Positions 37,311-49,694 of a stretch of 60,000 bases of DNA are shown one piece after another. Origin of the DNA: Tubulanus polymorphus (lineage: Eukaryota > Nemertea > Palaeonemertea > Tubulaniformes > Tubulanidae). The translations under genes and the position numbers were made by a program. Location: assembly GCF_964204645.1 (NCBI RefSeq), contig NC_134032.1, positions 12,086,275 to 12,146,274 of the forward strand, in the 5' to 3' direction. How positions within the stretch are numbered: position 1 is the first letter of the stretch; each line of letters starts with the position of its first letter. The notes below the pieces were generated by a model. The model saw nothing but the letters and a program-made list of their open reading frames with translations. It was not told the DNA's origin and did not search any database.

Positions 37311-38459
37311 AAACATGTCATGTTTTCGAAAATTATCAAAAATTAGTCTCGGCGAGAGGCTTAGAAAAAGCGCCGTATTTCCAATTATAAAAGTTTGTCG
37401 TCGCTTTGTGGTTGAATCTTAATCAGTTCTTAAATATAAATTTGATTATCTGAGATGAAATGACTATTCGATGCACCGAGAATTATAACCGTGGTCTATT
37501 CATTTCAATTCTGCAACTGAAATCAGTTTTCCTCGGGCAAGAATATCCAAATAAGATGATTGTTCTTTTTTGTTGAGTATGTTTCATGTAAATTGTGTCG
37601 GTTATTTTCGAGTATAATGGTTGTTTCATAATCAATTTGCCAAGATACCATGAAAATGAGAGACCTGGTTTCGCATACGGAAAGGAACAAGTTGCAGTTT
37701 TCTCATCAACTCACGATGTATTACTACGGCTTCGTCGTAACAATCGATGCAAGAAATACAAAATCAAAAGGCAACTGTCTGAGATTTTTTCTTCTTTTTG
37801 TTTTCTGCTATACGAAAAGTGCAAGACCAAATTAGATTTATGTCCGTGTTCAAGATACCGATGACATTCAAGAAATAAGACTTAATGTTTTAAGTCAGTT
37901 GTCTGGAGAGGAAGCGGCTCCCAGAGGAGTGTGCGCTAATTCGACATAAAACGCACACGAGAGCAATTGACACTACACGTGACTTACAAGTCGGTCCTGA
38001 ACCAAATTTTTCGTGTAAGCAACGGTTTCTGGACCAAATGAGAACTTGAAGCGCTCTGAAATAACTGCCCTTCGTTGTACGTGGTTTTTGTAAAACACTC
38101 GTGGAATTATGCCAAGGGCATGGCACTCGGTTTCTGAATCAAAATCACAATATTTTCTTCAATTCATTTCGTCAGTTCGTATTTACTTAATCAGTGTGAC
38201 GCATAGACCCGCGCTGGTTAGGATCTAACCTCTACAAGCAGACGACACCTAACACGGTTGTACAGTATGTATAATGTGACGTGTAATATCCGTTTGGCAG
38301 AAAATGACCTGTCAGATTCTAAGCCAGAGAAAAACAGATATTTGACAGAAGGCCAAATAATCCTTAAAGAACGAGGCTAAATCAGAGGAACCTCTATCAG
38401 TGATATATGAATTAGCAGAGCCGGATTTGACCACTGCTGTAATCCATAGCACTCAGCAT

Positions 38460-39040
38460 CGTCCACAGTTGTGTAGGTTTAATTTCTGACTCCAGGCCCA
38501 GCTCTACTGTGTGGGTTTATTTGTTTGACTCTGGATCCAGTTACACAGTCGTGTGGGTTTAAATGAATCTGGATCCAGTTCCACAATTGTGTGGGTTTAA
38601 ATGAATCTGGATCCAGTTCCACAATTGTGTGGATTTGAATGATTCTGAACCCAGCTCTACAGTGCCGACTCTGGTTCGACAGGTGGATTTTATTTGACCC
38701 TGGAACCAGCTCTACTGTGTGGGTTTAGTTTTATTCTGGATCTAGTTCCATAATTGTGTGGATTTGAATGATTCTGAACCCAGCTCTACCGTGTCGACTC
38801 TGGATCCAGTTCGACAGTTGTGTGGGTTTGATTTCGCCCTGGACCCAGCTCTACAGCTGGGCGGGTTTCATTCGACTCTGGACCCAGTTCCACAGTTATG
38901 TGGGTTTGCTTAATCTTACTCTAAACCCAGTTCCAAAGCTGTGTGGATTTCATTCATCGACTCTGGAGCCATTTCCTCGGTTAAATGGGTGTAACTCGAT
39001 TCTAAATCTATTTCCAGTTCTGCGGGTTTTAGACTCTGGA
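38460..39040. repeat. Family D 40-bp array, reverse orientation, about 14 units
   Basis: Repeats of ccagttccacagttgtgtgg + gtttgatttgactctggac, the largest array of the family. The plus-strand frame 38768-39085 is open only because of the repeat. Unit lengths vary (about 36-44 bp) and one unit has lost the gatt(t)gactctgg part. Confidence 0.92.
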
Positions 39041-40151
39041 CCCAGTGCAAGTGTTGAAATATATGCATTAATTTTATCTTGTTAAATATGTTCTAATAAA
39101 TGCAATGGATTTTGCATCTCCATCATCTCAGTGTAGCTCGGTATATCTTCTTTTTATGAGGAGACATGCGGTTTTCACTTGAAGTGTTTTACCATTAAAC
39201 GGCATCAGAGAAGTGTTTTCGAAGTTGTGAAAAACTAGCGAGCATTGACTATAAAAAGTGACATCGAAACCTGAGACGAGTAAAGACTGTAGACATTTTC
39301 AGCTCTCACAGCGAAACTGAACATGCCGAGTGTCAGTCCCGATTGCAGCATATTGCACCACTTGAAACCTTATTCCAGCAATTCTGACATAATCTTCCTG
39401 AAAACTTAGATTAACAAACGAGAAACAAGATACACAAGATAGATATTGGTGAAATCGCTGAACCGCTGAACCGCTTATACAAATATATATTTTAGATAAA
39501 CAAGAATCGTGGAAAAACCTCACCAAAAACTGGACCGGCCAAACTCCGCAATTATGTCAGTTGGAACGGGTGCTGTTGCGTTAGTTCTGAACTATTATAC
39601 CGTGAATCAGAACTAATCGTATAGTTTTACTGCAGAAAGTCGTCGAAAATGAGAAGGTCGTCAGTCGAACCTCGACCGTCCTCGGGAAAATGAAGTATCA
39701 TCGTTTGATGAAATTTTTGAAAAAGAATTCCATGATTTCCTGAAGAGACACCAGCACCACACTAGAAAAGTTTATCGCATTGTGTGACCAGCGCCACCAC
39801 TACGACGCGTAATAACCTTCCGAGTCGATCTCGAGTCCGCAAGGGGTAACTCAATGTGGACCATCCTACCTTGGAGTAATCCTTGGAGTAATCAGTCTGA
39901 TTACCCCAAGATCCTACTAAGCGCGTTTATTTACTATAGGAATGGATTTTACATCGTAAAGCCAGGGAGTTTCGTTTTAACGTGATCGTACTTATAGCAA
40001 ATATCTTTATAGGAAAATAAATGCTATAAGAAAAGCAAGGAATTCTTAACTTCTTCGTATTACTGAGGTTTACGTCGTAAGCCGACTCGTCATAACGAAG
40101 CTCGGCTGTAATCGTAATTTTACTGAAATCACAGAGAGTGAGGAGGACGTT

Positions 40152-40509
40152 AAGCCTAGCGCACATCGACACTGCGATTGGAGACAACTAGTTGCTACCG
40201 AACGGTTACCCCGCGCACATCGAAATCTATACAACCGGTCAGTTGCAGCAACTGCATGGCGCGTGTCGATCGTCGAGATCCAGAGCGCGCACATCGACGG
40301 ATATGACTGCGATTGAGTACAACCAGTTGCTCAAAAGTAGAACATGGGCAACTGGCTGGAACTGGAGATAGATCGACGCTTACCAAACGTAAGCTCGCTC
40401 ACATCGACACATTCAAGCAACTGATCGTATCCAGCCAGTTCCTCTCATGCGCCGAAAACTGCCTTGCAACTAGTTGTCTCCAATCGCAGTGTCGATGTGC
40501 GCTAGGCTT
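40152..40509. mobile_element. Element bounded by perfect 44-bp inverted repeats
   Basis: Left arm 40152-40195 starts aagcctagcgcacatcgaca and ends aactagttgc; right arm 40466-40509 is its exact reverse complement. The 270-bp interior has further copies of cgcacatcga and of caactg(g)/cagttg, so it is internally repetitive as well. Coding capacity is nil. Could be a foldback or MITE-type element. Confidence 0.8.
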
Positions 40510-40764
40510 TACAAGTACGATCATAATTTCACTGAATAGTCGTAGACATTATTGATAAGGAGAAAGTCGTCAATAATTCGAGTCATCTTATGAGTTACGC
40601 TGGGAAGTATGTATTTATTTCCTGGGAACTGGCGTAACTCGTTCATGTTCACCGACTGACGAAGCTAATATCGGAACACTTTAGTGTGACGAAGGACAAA
40701 CTCCACCTCTGATAATACTAATCGCTGAAAAAAATTGTAAATGGGATTCTATATTATTCACAGG

Positions 40765-41260
40765 CGCAACGTTACTATCGACCTTTCAGTCTGGATAGAA
40801 TCTCTGTCTCTTACTGGCGGTAAAGATGAGTTGGTGTCAAATACCGAGTACGAGTTTGGGAAATACAGTAGACTCTGTCTCTAACTGCGGTAAAGTTGAG
40901 AGCGCGGTAAAATTCTATTCCGAGTTGGAGTAAAATACTGAGTAAGAGTTTGTGAAATACAGTAGACCCAGTCTCTTACTGCGGTAAAATTGAGACTCGT
41001 CAAATTCTATCCCGAGTTGCTGTCAAATACTGAGTAAGAGTTTGTGAAGTACAGTAGACTCTGAATCTTACTGCGGTAAACTTGAGAGCGCGGTAAAATT
41101 CTATCCCGAGTTGGAGTCAAATGCTGAGTAAAGAGTTTGTGAAATACAGTTGATTGTGTGTCTCCGCAGTTAAGTTACCGCAGTAAAGCTGAGGCTAAAA
41201 GAATAATTCTATCCCGAGTTGAATGGAATCAAATACCGAACAAGAGTTTGAGGAAAAGAG
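40765..41260. repeat. Family C, reverse orientation, about five units
   Basis: Units of about 90 bp: tctcttactg(c/g)cggtaaag, ttgagagcgcggtaaaattc, tatcccgagttggagtcaaa, tactgagtaagagtttgtga, aatacagtagactctg. The most regular copy of the forward consensus of this family. Confidence 0.9.
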
Positions 41261-41975
41261 ACGAACTGTCATCTTGAATTTGTTTATTCCTTATGTCATT
41301 TTCGTGCGTAGGCCCAATCACTAAATTACTCTGACAGATCTGATTCAGCCGCCGAAGTCAATCCCAGACGAACAAATAGAAAATTGTTTCTCAGAATCAC
41401 AATTTAGGCCTTATACAATGGATGCCCGTCCTTGAGATGTATATGTAAGTTTATTAATTTTGTCATCTCATAACCGCTGTGTTGACGTCAATTTGTTTTT
41501 CTCAAGCCTTACATGCAACTTCATAACGCCAACTCATAATACTTAAGTTGTTTTCCGAGTAAGAAATGCATTTCATCAATATGTCTTCTTAAAGAAACAA
41601 TAAGACTGACTCCCGTTCTCGCCTGTCCTCTCACTAACCCACCCTTCTCCCGCTTTTATTCGACACCCTTCTGATATCACTCCCTCTCGTTTGCAGAGAA
41701 CAAGCGATGGCTCTTCGAGAGTGATAATGAGTTGCCTAGAAACCGCGACATCTATTGTATTTTCAGCGAACTGCCGAGGAGCGTCGCCGGAGAAAATTCT
41801 AGTGTTTACAATTAAACGCCCTGCCTGAATCATATTTTGCTTCAACCGCCGAAAGCCTGTTTCTGGCCTGATGCAGCCGAGGGAATTTGCGGATTGGAAT
41901 TTTCGGTTGAGACTTCAGCTACATTATGATACAGTGTCGTGGCAGAGGATCGGAGATGTGAACAGGTTTACTTAC

Positions 41976-42055
41976 CGGGCAGTGGTGGTGGAGGGAGGCG
42001 TTTCAGAGCTCTGTTGATCGAGGAGACAGATAGGGGGGTCGGGCGAGGCTCCCAT
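41976..42055 (-). CDS. Candidate first exon, Pro/Ser/Thr-rich
   Basis: ATG at 42055, 26 codons, ends GCCCG|gtaagt (strong donor), phase 2. Peptide MGASPDPPICLLDQQSSETP then PSTTTA. An internal acceptor-like ctcctcgatcaacag at about 42011 gives an alternative 35-bp exon in any frame. Next exon not found. Confidence 0.22.
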
Positions 42056-42327
42056 TAATCACTTTATACAGAACAGTATTATTAATCACACAGCACGTGT
42101 ACATTGTACCTACTCACTCTTTAAGAGTCTCATGGGTGACATTTCTTACATAAACACGTATACAATCGGCACTGACCGGTGTGTGAGCAACCTAACCGAT
42201 CTTCTACGTCTTCACCAATCAGCGGCCATCGTCGATCGTGAAAATGATCAACCATGAAAATATCCAGGATAACACTGTTAGTAACTTAGAGTGATGTGGG
42301 TGTCAGGCAGTGAATACGTCCCTACGG

Positions 42328-42645
42328 AGGGAGAGGGAGAGGGAGAGGGAGAGGGAGAGGGAGAGGGAGAGGGAGAGGGAGAGGGAGAGGGAGAGGGAGA
42401 GGGAGAGGGAGAGGGAGAGGGAGAGGGAGAGGGAGAGGGAGAGGGAGAGGGAGAGGGAGAGGGAGAGGGAGAGGGAGAGGGAGAGGGAGAGGGAGAGGGA
42501 GAGGGAGAGGGAGAGGGAGAGGGAGAGGGAGAGGGAGAGGGAGAGGGAGGAGAAAGGGAGGGAGGGGGATTGGAGGAGGAGGGGAGAGGGAGAGGGAGGA
42601 GAAAGGGAGGGAGGAGGATTGGAGGAGGAGGGGAGAGGGAGGGAT
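42328..42645. repeat. GGGAGA microsatellite and flanking purine tract
   Basis: About 36 perfect copies of the hexamer gggaga (42328-42548), then two copies of a 51-bp purine unit (ggagaaagggagggaggggg attggaggagg...). All purine on the plus strand. The long open frames here (Gly-Glu, Arg-Glu and Pro-Leu repeats) are simple-sequence artefacts. Confidence 0.97.
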
Positions 42646-43729
42646 GATAGATGTATTCAGATCTTTCTTTTCCATCTCCGTTATCTCGGTGCCTTCACCC
42701 GACTATGCCATATTCTCTTCCCTCATCGCTCTATTCCTCTACCCCATCTACCTTCCAACATTAAACCACCCCTTCATTTTCCACTCCTTTCTCCCGCTCT
42801 TCTCACTCCAATCTTCACTTCAGAAACTTGATATCAATTATTATCGGTTCTTACCACCAGAGTTTAGAGAGAACGTGAATGAAACGTCACACCAAGTATC
42901 AGCCGCGTTGGGAATGAAATGTTTACATTCGTCCTACAGCCAGTCAACACTAAGTTGAGAGTACTATTAAAAGCTTTCTCTAGCTTTCTCTCTCTCTCTA
43001 GCCACCCCTCGAGGGTTTAAACACGCTCACAGGGGCCTAATTCCGTGTTCGTTCGTGGTCCACCAAGTGTGTTTATATCGATTAGCGGTAACTACTAATA
43101 AAACCAAACATGGGTGATTGACACAATCTCGTCTGGATAGCCGTGTACTACTTCATCGACCGTTGAAAGAAGTCCCGGCGCTGTCTCGACTGATTGTGAC
43201 AAAGCGTCATTGTGTCTTCTATATATGCGTAGAACGAGATAAGAAAACAGTCATTTTGGTCAACGTAACTAGATCTGTAACAGATAATATAGTTCCTGAT
43301 GTAAATTGAAACAATAGCACTTTATTTGGCAGCCTGTCATTGCGGAGCAGACAATCGCATCATCCGATTGAGTTAAAGTCGTCTTTCGGAAGCTATTTAT
43401 TAATTTGCATACGGTATATTCGCTCACAGATCCGGATAAATATACATAATCACATTTACCGTGGTGTTACTGACGCCTCAAAGCAAGTAAGGCACTCGAA
43501 CGCGATAAGATTCCGGCAACCGCGGATGGCACGGCTAAAAGTCGGTCATTATGTTTTTGAGTGAAAATTTGTTAGTTTTCAATCATGATTGGACGGGGTC
43601 GTCTCTTAAGCCCGTAAATCCGATTTCTATCACACGGGACTCAGAAAGATAATCTGTTTACTACCGGTGAAACTCGATTCAATATTTATCATAGAGACAT
43701 GAAAAGGAATAGACCTCCAAATGACCGAG

Positions 43730-43795
43730 GTACTACTAGCGCACCTGGTGGATCCTCGCTTGCCGCTGGCAGAATCTTTGCTTGCCACGGCATAG
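43730..43795. repeat. Family A unit
   Basis: Single reverse-orientation unit: tactagcgcacctggtggat, cctcgcttgccgctggcaga, then a second cttgccac. Confidence 0.7.
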
Positions 43796-44599
43796 CATGA
43801 CCAGGTCGCATAAGAAAATGCGTAAATCGTGATGAAATACGAAAATAATGAATAAGCCTACAGTGAATCCGGGAGCGATACACAGAAGATATCGATTTTT
43901 ATTTGATTGAACTCGAGTCTGTTTGCACTTGGGAAGTTCGATGATCTCTTATTCTTATAAAATTGTGCACTTGACTTAGACGAGCAACATACTCAATGAC
44001 ATCAAACGCCCCCTCCCTCCAGAAATTCTTCGACGAAAACGGTGCCAAACCAGTATCCCTCCGAAACCAACGGTGTAATGCTAGTCCCCAGAAAATTTTC
44101 ACCCAAATGAAACCCTGCTCGCCATCAGAATCTCACTGCGGTTGTACATACAGCAAACTAGCCAATAAATCCATACAAAAACAACTTATTAATCTATCAT
44201 TTTTGACAACAACATGGCTGCGGCCTCTGTGGGGCGCAAATCGACAAAATCCAAACTAACCCGCGGATCAATACACGCTCTCGAGGAGCACGTGACCTAG
44301 TATGGATAATGACGTCAGAAAAATCGATAAAAGCTATTAGCGGTAATGTGTGTACAGTTAAAAGCTGTATTTCTAAAAAAGTCACAAAAATGGACCACTG
44401 TCGTAAATCAGAAAGTCCACGAAATTGGGGTGAAACATGCGAGTGATGTCGTCCTAGAAATATCGTTTTCTCGTTCGTTGCCACGTGACACAATTTCCAA
44501 AAAGTGGTACTATTGACACATCGATTTTTCACAACAGACTTTTTTTTATCGCGAGCAAACGAGATGAGTGGAAATTGTCATCACTAGGACGAAGGCGAA

Positions 44600-44673
44600 A
44601 TGAATTACTGGCAGTTCCGCGCTTTCGATGACGTTTTATGTTCGGTCCTTTTAAATGCGAGCAGATTTGTTTG
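44600..44673 (+). CDS. Candidate first exon, unknown protein
   Basis: ATG at 44600, 24 codons, ends TG|gtaagg, phase 2. Peptide MNYWQFRAFDDVLCSVLLNA then SRFV. Just downstream (44719-45009) a 96-codon frame is open but begins in tRNA-derived sequence. No homology seen for either. Confidence 0.15.
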
Positions 44674-45009
44674 GTAAGGTCAAGGCTAATAAGGATTCGA
44701 ACATGCTGATGGCATCGCGTGCCACTGCACGAGTCTAGCGATTCCATCGACGACGAATCCAGCGTTCACAGCTATGGCACAGGCTCACTGGGTCACACCA
44801 GACGATCTTCAATTGTGGCATTGTCTACTGGTGGTCGGAGCGGCATAAATCGAACGCAATTCGGTCCTTACGCATTTCACAGTGTTGGCCATCTTAAAAC
44901 TAGGTCCGGACCGCACAGCGACCGCGCTCAGGTTTCCGGTGGCAATGTCGAGACTATAGTTCCGAACAATCGGCCGGTTTCAATTCAGAGTTTGCAAATA
45001 TTCGAATAA

Positions 45010-46904
45010 CACCGATAACCGAAGGTAACCCTAGTTGCAGGTTTCCGAAGTCACGGTTATCGGTTCTCGGGTCAGGGTTTCCTTGCCGGATTGTGACTGG
45101 TACCCGAGATCGACCTAGGTACATTTCCAAAGCTACGTAACTTTAATCCCAATAATTCGAATACACGAGCCTCGAAAAATTGTAAAAAAAAGAAAGACCA
45201 AAAGAATACAACTGACATTGCTCGTCAAAACAAGGGTTATTTTCTGCACATATCTGTCGAAATATCAGCAGTCTTACTATTTAAGTTCAGAGAAAAACAG
45301 ATTTTCAAGTTCACATATCAAAGCCGTTGTTTACGAAAAAAGCTGATTTTGCGGCTAGGATCTGCACAAGAGAAAATGTTTGCGTCGCTGTGTTGACTCT
45401 TAATGAATTAGTGTGAACATAACAAAATCTCAGGTCGTATAATCCGCTTAGTTGCGCCGCTGAGACTTTCACAAAAAAAAACCGTATCGGTGGCTTTTTT
45501 ATCCTCGCGCTCGTCCGCGCTTGTCCCTAACACGTCACAATCCTCTCAAATCACGCAGCAGATATTCCCTAGTCCCGACTTCCTGTCACCTGATCCCGCT
45601 TTTCTCGTTAAAAGATTGAGTGAGAAAATTCCACCTCGAACAAACAACACGCAAATCGAAATAATTTTTGTTACATCCTCTGGTATTCCATTTACATTTC
45701 ATTTCAAAAACATTACTTTAATTAGCCACGCAACAACAAAAGATTCAATATTTAACTCGGCCTAATCCTCTGTAGCTTTTTGCAAATATAGATATAAGTG
45801 GAGTTCGCCCAGTTGTCCGGAAACCAACAACAGAAAAGAACTACGCGAGTATAGTGACGTTATACGAATCGTTTCTTTCTTGTTTCAAAACTTTCTGAAA
45901 CTTGAGTCGAAACTTTTCCGTAATCACGTGCTTTTTCTTTCTGATGATAAATTGATAAACGCCTAATAAAGCACCTATTTCGTTGTGATCAATGTTCACC
46001 AGCGCATTGGCTGAGTTGTTACACGTCGTAAGATGATTTGAACAAGGGAAGTTTTAGGCGCCCGTTTGAAATCATCGAAATCGCGAATATTTTTCTGAGT
46101 TTATCACCCAAAGAGTTCCAGAGAGACACCCTTTCTGTCATTGTCGTACCTTCTTCAATTTAGAATGTAGGCCATCACTTGTATTTGGGCCTGCTTATGT
46201 TTGTTCAGCTTAAGATCGCTCATTTCATTCATAACTGATTTTGATTATTTGTTTATAGTCCATGCTGTTTTCACGCCGTTGAAGAAAACATTTTCTAAAT
46301 GATAATGAATAGTATTTTAGAGGTTTTCGCCGGAGAGGCGCGTGACAGTGCATCGAAATACAGGAGCACTCGATCGTCGATCATAGACATTAACACACGA
46401 AATAAAATCACACCCGTGACTAAGAAACTAACAGTTCTGATTTAACTCGTGAGAAATCATCTCAGATTCAGAATGGGTAAGATCGTTTTCGTCTGGTTAC
46501 GAGAGGAGGGTTTGACAGGGGATGATTTATTTCTCCGCCCGTCTATTCGTCTGCGCTGCATTTTTAAACATGGACCAAACGACAGGAAGTCGGACATCAA
46601 CAACACGCAAGCCCGACCAGACTAACGAATCCTAAACCAAATTGATGATAGATTAGAGAAACTTCGTTGACTGATTTCGATTTGTAATCGATCTAACAGC
46701 CACAGGTCGAGCTGGTCAACCGAACCAGACACAAATCACTGGGAGAATCCTTTACAAACTCGGTCTGAAGAGCAATTACATTCTTATAATATACTGTATC
46801 GTCGGTCCAGGCCTATTGGTTTCACTTGCACAAAAACCATTTAAATGCATACACGAACTGTGACCATAAGTGACCACTTTCAAAAACTAATTTAACTTAA
46901 ACAG
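45010..46904. other. No gene identified; one open frame noted
   Basis: A frame open from 45412 to the stop at about 45765 (+) encodes a Ser/Pro-rich stretch (SQITQQIFPSPDFLSPDPAF) with an acceptor-like aaaatctcag at its start. It could be a terminal exon; no family recognised. The rest is AT-rich and empty. Confidence 0.4.
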
Positions 46905-47033
46905 TGGTTGAAACATTACTCGGACATTTTTTATGGTAATGAAATATTTCACTTTTCGCGGGAACAATATTTCTCCGAGGTACGCCGCGAATTCAAGGAC
47001 AGTTGGGGCAGAGATGTGTCACGATGGATTGGG
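46905..47033 (+). CDS. Candidate internal exon, unknown protein
   Basis: Between ttaacttaaacag and GGG|gtaagaaa is an open, phase 0 stretch of 43 codons: WLKHYSDIFYGNEIF, then HFSREQYFSEVRREF and KDSWGRDVSRWIG. The mix of aromatic and charged residues is protein-like and the splice sites are good, though the polypyrimidine tract is weak. It lies on the strand opposite to the candidate at 47273-47356, so they would be different genes. No family recognised. A 19-codon phase 0 open stretch with splice sites at 43430-43486 (+) could belong to the same gene; that is guesswork. Confidence 0.3.
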
Positions 47034-47272
47034 GTAAGAAAATTTGCGATATATAATCCGGCGTACGTCATAATCCGAGGCAATCGACTCCGAGCTTAAA
47101 CAGAGTCTTTACTAAACTTCGAGAATCGAATATAGACCTATCAACACTTAATGAAAAAAAGACTCACGCTTCGTCTATCGATCAGGAGATTAAAAGATAC
47201 TAAAATCAATTCGATGAAGATAAATTAGATCAATTAAGAGACTAATGGCATTAATTAGAATAAAACATTTAC

Positions 47273-47356
47273 CTGATCCGAACCCGTATAATCGTCTGCT
47301 TCTCCTAGAGACGTATCATTCTGAAGCATGCCTCGAATACTGTCCATAAGATCCAT
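47273..47356 (-). CDS. Candidate first coding exon, unknown protein
   Basis: Reads ATG at 47356 leftward for 28 codons to CAG|gtaaat (donor at 47272), phase 0. The peptide starts MDLMDSIRGMLQNDTSLGEA and ends DDYTGSDQ: acidic and hydrophilic, as expected of a cytoplasmic or nuclear protein start. Upstream (47360-48400) is CpG-rich sequence such as a promoter could have. The rest of the gene would lie leftward but I could not identify a following exon. No family recognised. The donor and composition are the only evidence. Confidence 0.4.
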
Positions 47357-48639
47357 ATTTATTCCTAACACGCGCGCCCGAGCGCTTTGAAACCGACGTG
47401 AACTAATTAACTTTCCAGTTTGAAGTTAATCCCTTTCTTGAGGATATAATCCGTCCCAGTTAATCTGTTTGTTACGGCGTTGAAGGCCACCCGTTTGAAG
47501 CGTTAGACTAGATCGCAGCGAGTCGAAGATGAATTAAGCTTTCTCGAAGTCAATTCTTTACCCGCAGTTATCTACTCGGAGTCCGTGGTAAAACACAGCA
47601 AGTTCGGCAAAATACACAAATCGTACAAAATTCGACCCAAGCGTAGAATCCAGTTTAGTAAAGCTCCGGGACGAATAAATCCTATAAAGTTTTATGATAA
47701 CCATAGACGGTTAACCTTTTTGCTGGGTTGAACCTCATGTTGATATTTCCTGAATCAAATTGATGCCCTCCTCGGTTTCAACTCGCGCGACATAGAAGTG
47801 TAGACAAGTAGCGATGAGAGATATATCTATACATGGTCATGTATTGTTCCGCTCTAGCCAATGGAAACCGGCTTTGACCCGTTTTGCTTGACTGAACATC
47901 GACGTATATAGTTCCAAGAAATTGTCCACCCGCACACGTATCGCTAAACCGACGTCATACGATACAGCAGTCCGGTATCCGATTTGCCAAGCAACACGTC
48001 AAATGCAGAATTAGAAAACCGCCTCAGAACTTTCATCCGGCAACAAAATCTTCCAGGTAATTGGTCATCTTTTTACGCAAAAAAAGATCCGACTTCAGAG
48101 AGTTCGATATAAAGTCCGTGCGCCGTCGTTGTTGGGCGATCATCAGACGCCATAAAACGATAAAAACTCGATTGTTTAGACGGAGTTGGCGTCCGTAATT
48201 GCGAATTAGACGGCGTGCTGGTGTCGCATAAACGGCACCACTGCGAATTGAGCGTACTCCTGAGAGATACGACTTATTTCGTTGAGATCCGGATCGGTGG
48301 CGCGCGCTCGGCGAAAAACTCGTCGAAATGATTATAATCGTCGCGCTTTAAACCGGAAAATCAAGTGAGAACCAGTTCTAATGAGGCTCAATACTCCGTG
48401 TTTGGAGAAAGTTTCATTTGCAGACGGTCGGGGACTTAACTATAGCGCGTGGTATCCTGCGTGTTTGCTAATTAACTCTGAACCCCCGAGGAGTTAACTC
48501 TCGTTACTCTTTACCTGCCTCAAACTAGCCACAAGCTGACCAAATAAGGAAATTTCGATACATGTTTCCGTAGGAATCATATCATCTTGACTATATGTTT
48601 ATAGGGTTGTACACGCCTGGTTTAGCTTTCACAGAGCAA

Positions 48640-48930
48640 TCTGTCTTTCACATTGTTGAACTGAATTTAGAGTCCAAACAAAACTCACATAAATTAGAAT
48701 CAGGCCCTTAAGTTAAAGCTCACTCAACTCAATTGGGCCCAGGGTGATATTAAACCAACTCAACTGTGCGGGAACTGGATCCACAGTGAAATTAAACCAC
48801 CATAACTATGGAATTGAGTCCAGAATCAAATTAAACCCACACAACTGTGGAACTGGATCCACAGTAAAATTAAACCTGTACAACTGTAAAACTGGGTACA
48901 GAGTCAAATTAAACCACCCAATTGTAAACA
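48640..48930. repeat. Family D 40-bp array, about seven units
   Basis: Repeats of caactgtggaactggatcc + acagtgaaattaaaccacc. Left units are diverged. The open frame 48744-48950 is repeat sequence. Confidence 0.9.
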
Positions 48931-49429
48931 TGTGTGAACAGTCCAAGTGAAAGCCCAAATCTATATAATTATTGTCATAATAACACAGAATATTGAACCG
49001 AGCCTTGAACTGACGTGCAGTCTCATTAAGGAAATCTATAATTAGCCTATTGTACGTAATTTCAAAGAGTACACGCCTAAATAATTGATAATTTTACATT
49101 AAGTCGAAATGACACACGCCCAAAGATAAATGAATTCTCAGGACATCCATTATCTCAAGTTTCACAAGTTGATGTGGATACGTATAATTCAGTGAAAATG
49201 ATATCAATTAAAAATGTTACTCTTTAAAACTGGACTCGGTAGTTAGTTTCACAGATTCGAATTTCTATTTCTAATCACTGCGACGCCATCATTCTATAAG
49301 AATATTAATTCTATAAGAGTCCTGGTGTCGCTCTGCAACTGGTGGATAAATACCATTAGTCCACTTCAACCAACTGTTGAGCAACCTGTCCCGGGCCATC
49401 GAAATTCGGACTATATAGTGTCCCCGGAC

Positions 49430-49530
49430 CCTCGTCCCCGCAGGGATTCGAACCTGATGGCATCGCTAAACCCACCCCACGGCACGTAACCCTGCTACAC
49501 TACAATAGACCGGGTGCGCAGGTACATGCG
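49430..49530 (-). repeat. tRNA-derived fragment, minus strand
   Basis: The reverse complement contains a perfect B-box-like GGTTCGAATCC followed by ctgcgggg and preceded by gggtttagcgatgccatca. It pairs as an inverted copy with 49695-49775. No full cloverleaf can be drawn, so a SINE head or tRNA pseudogene. Confidence 0.55.
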
Positions 49531-49694
49531 CAGGTTTATCGCGCAAAACTTGCGGCACCAAATCTGATTGCTCGTTGCATAATCGCCGAAATTTCAGGAA
49601 AGAACTATACATGGAAAAGCCCTGGCTAAAATGAAACGGGAAATCGGATTGGCCTATAATGACATCATCTAAGCTGCGCGGTGTAGCTGCAAAC

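Noticed and set aside
42291-42831. Long open frames on both strands (Gly-Glu, Arg-Glu and Pro-Leu repeats)
   Set aside because: They are translations of a GGGAGA microsatellite, which is stop-free in every frame used.
43899-44259. Overlapping open frames on both strands around 44.0 kb
   Set aside because: Both look moderately protein-like, neither has splice support or a recognised family.
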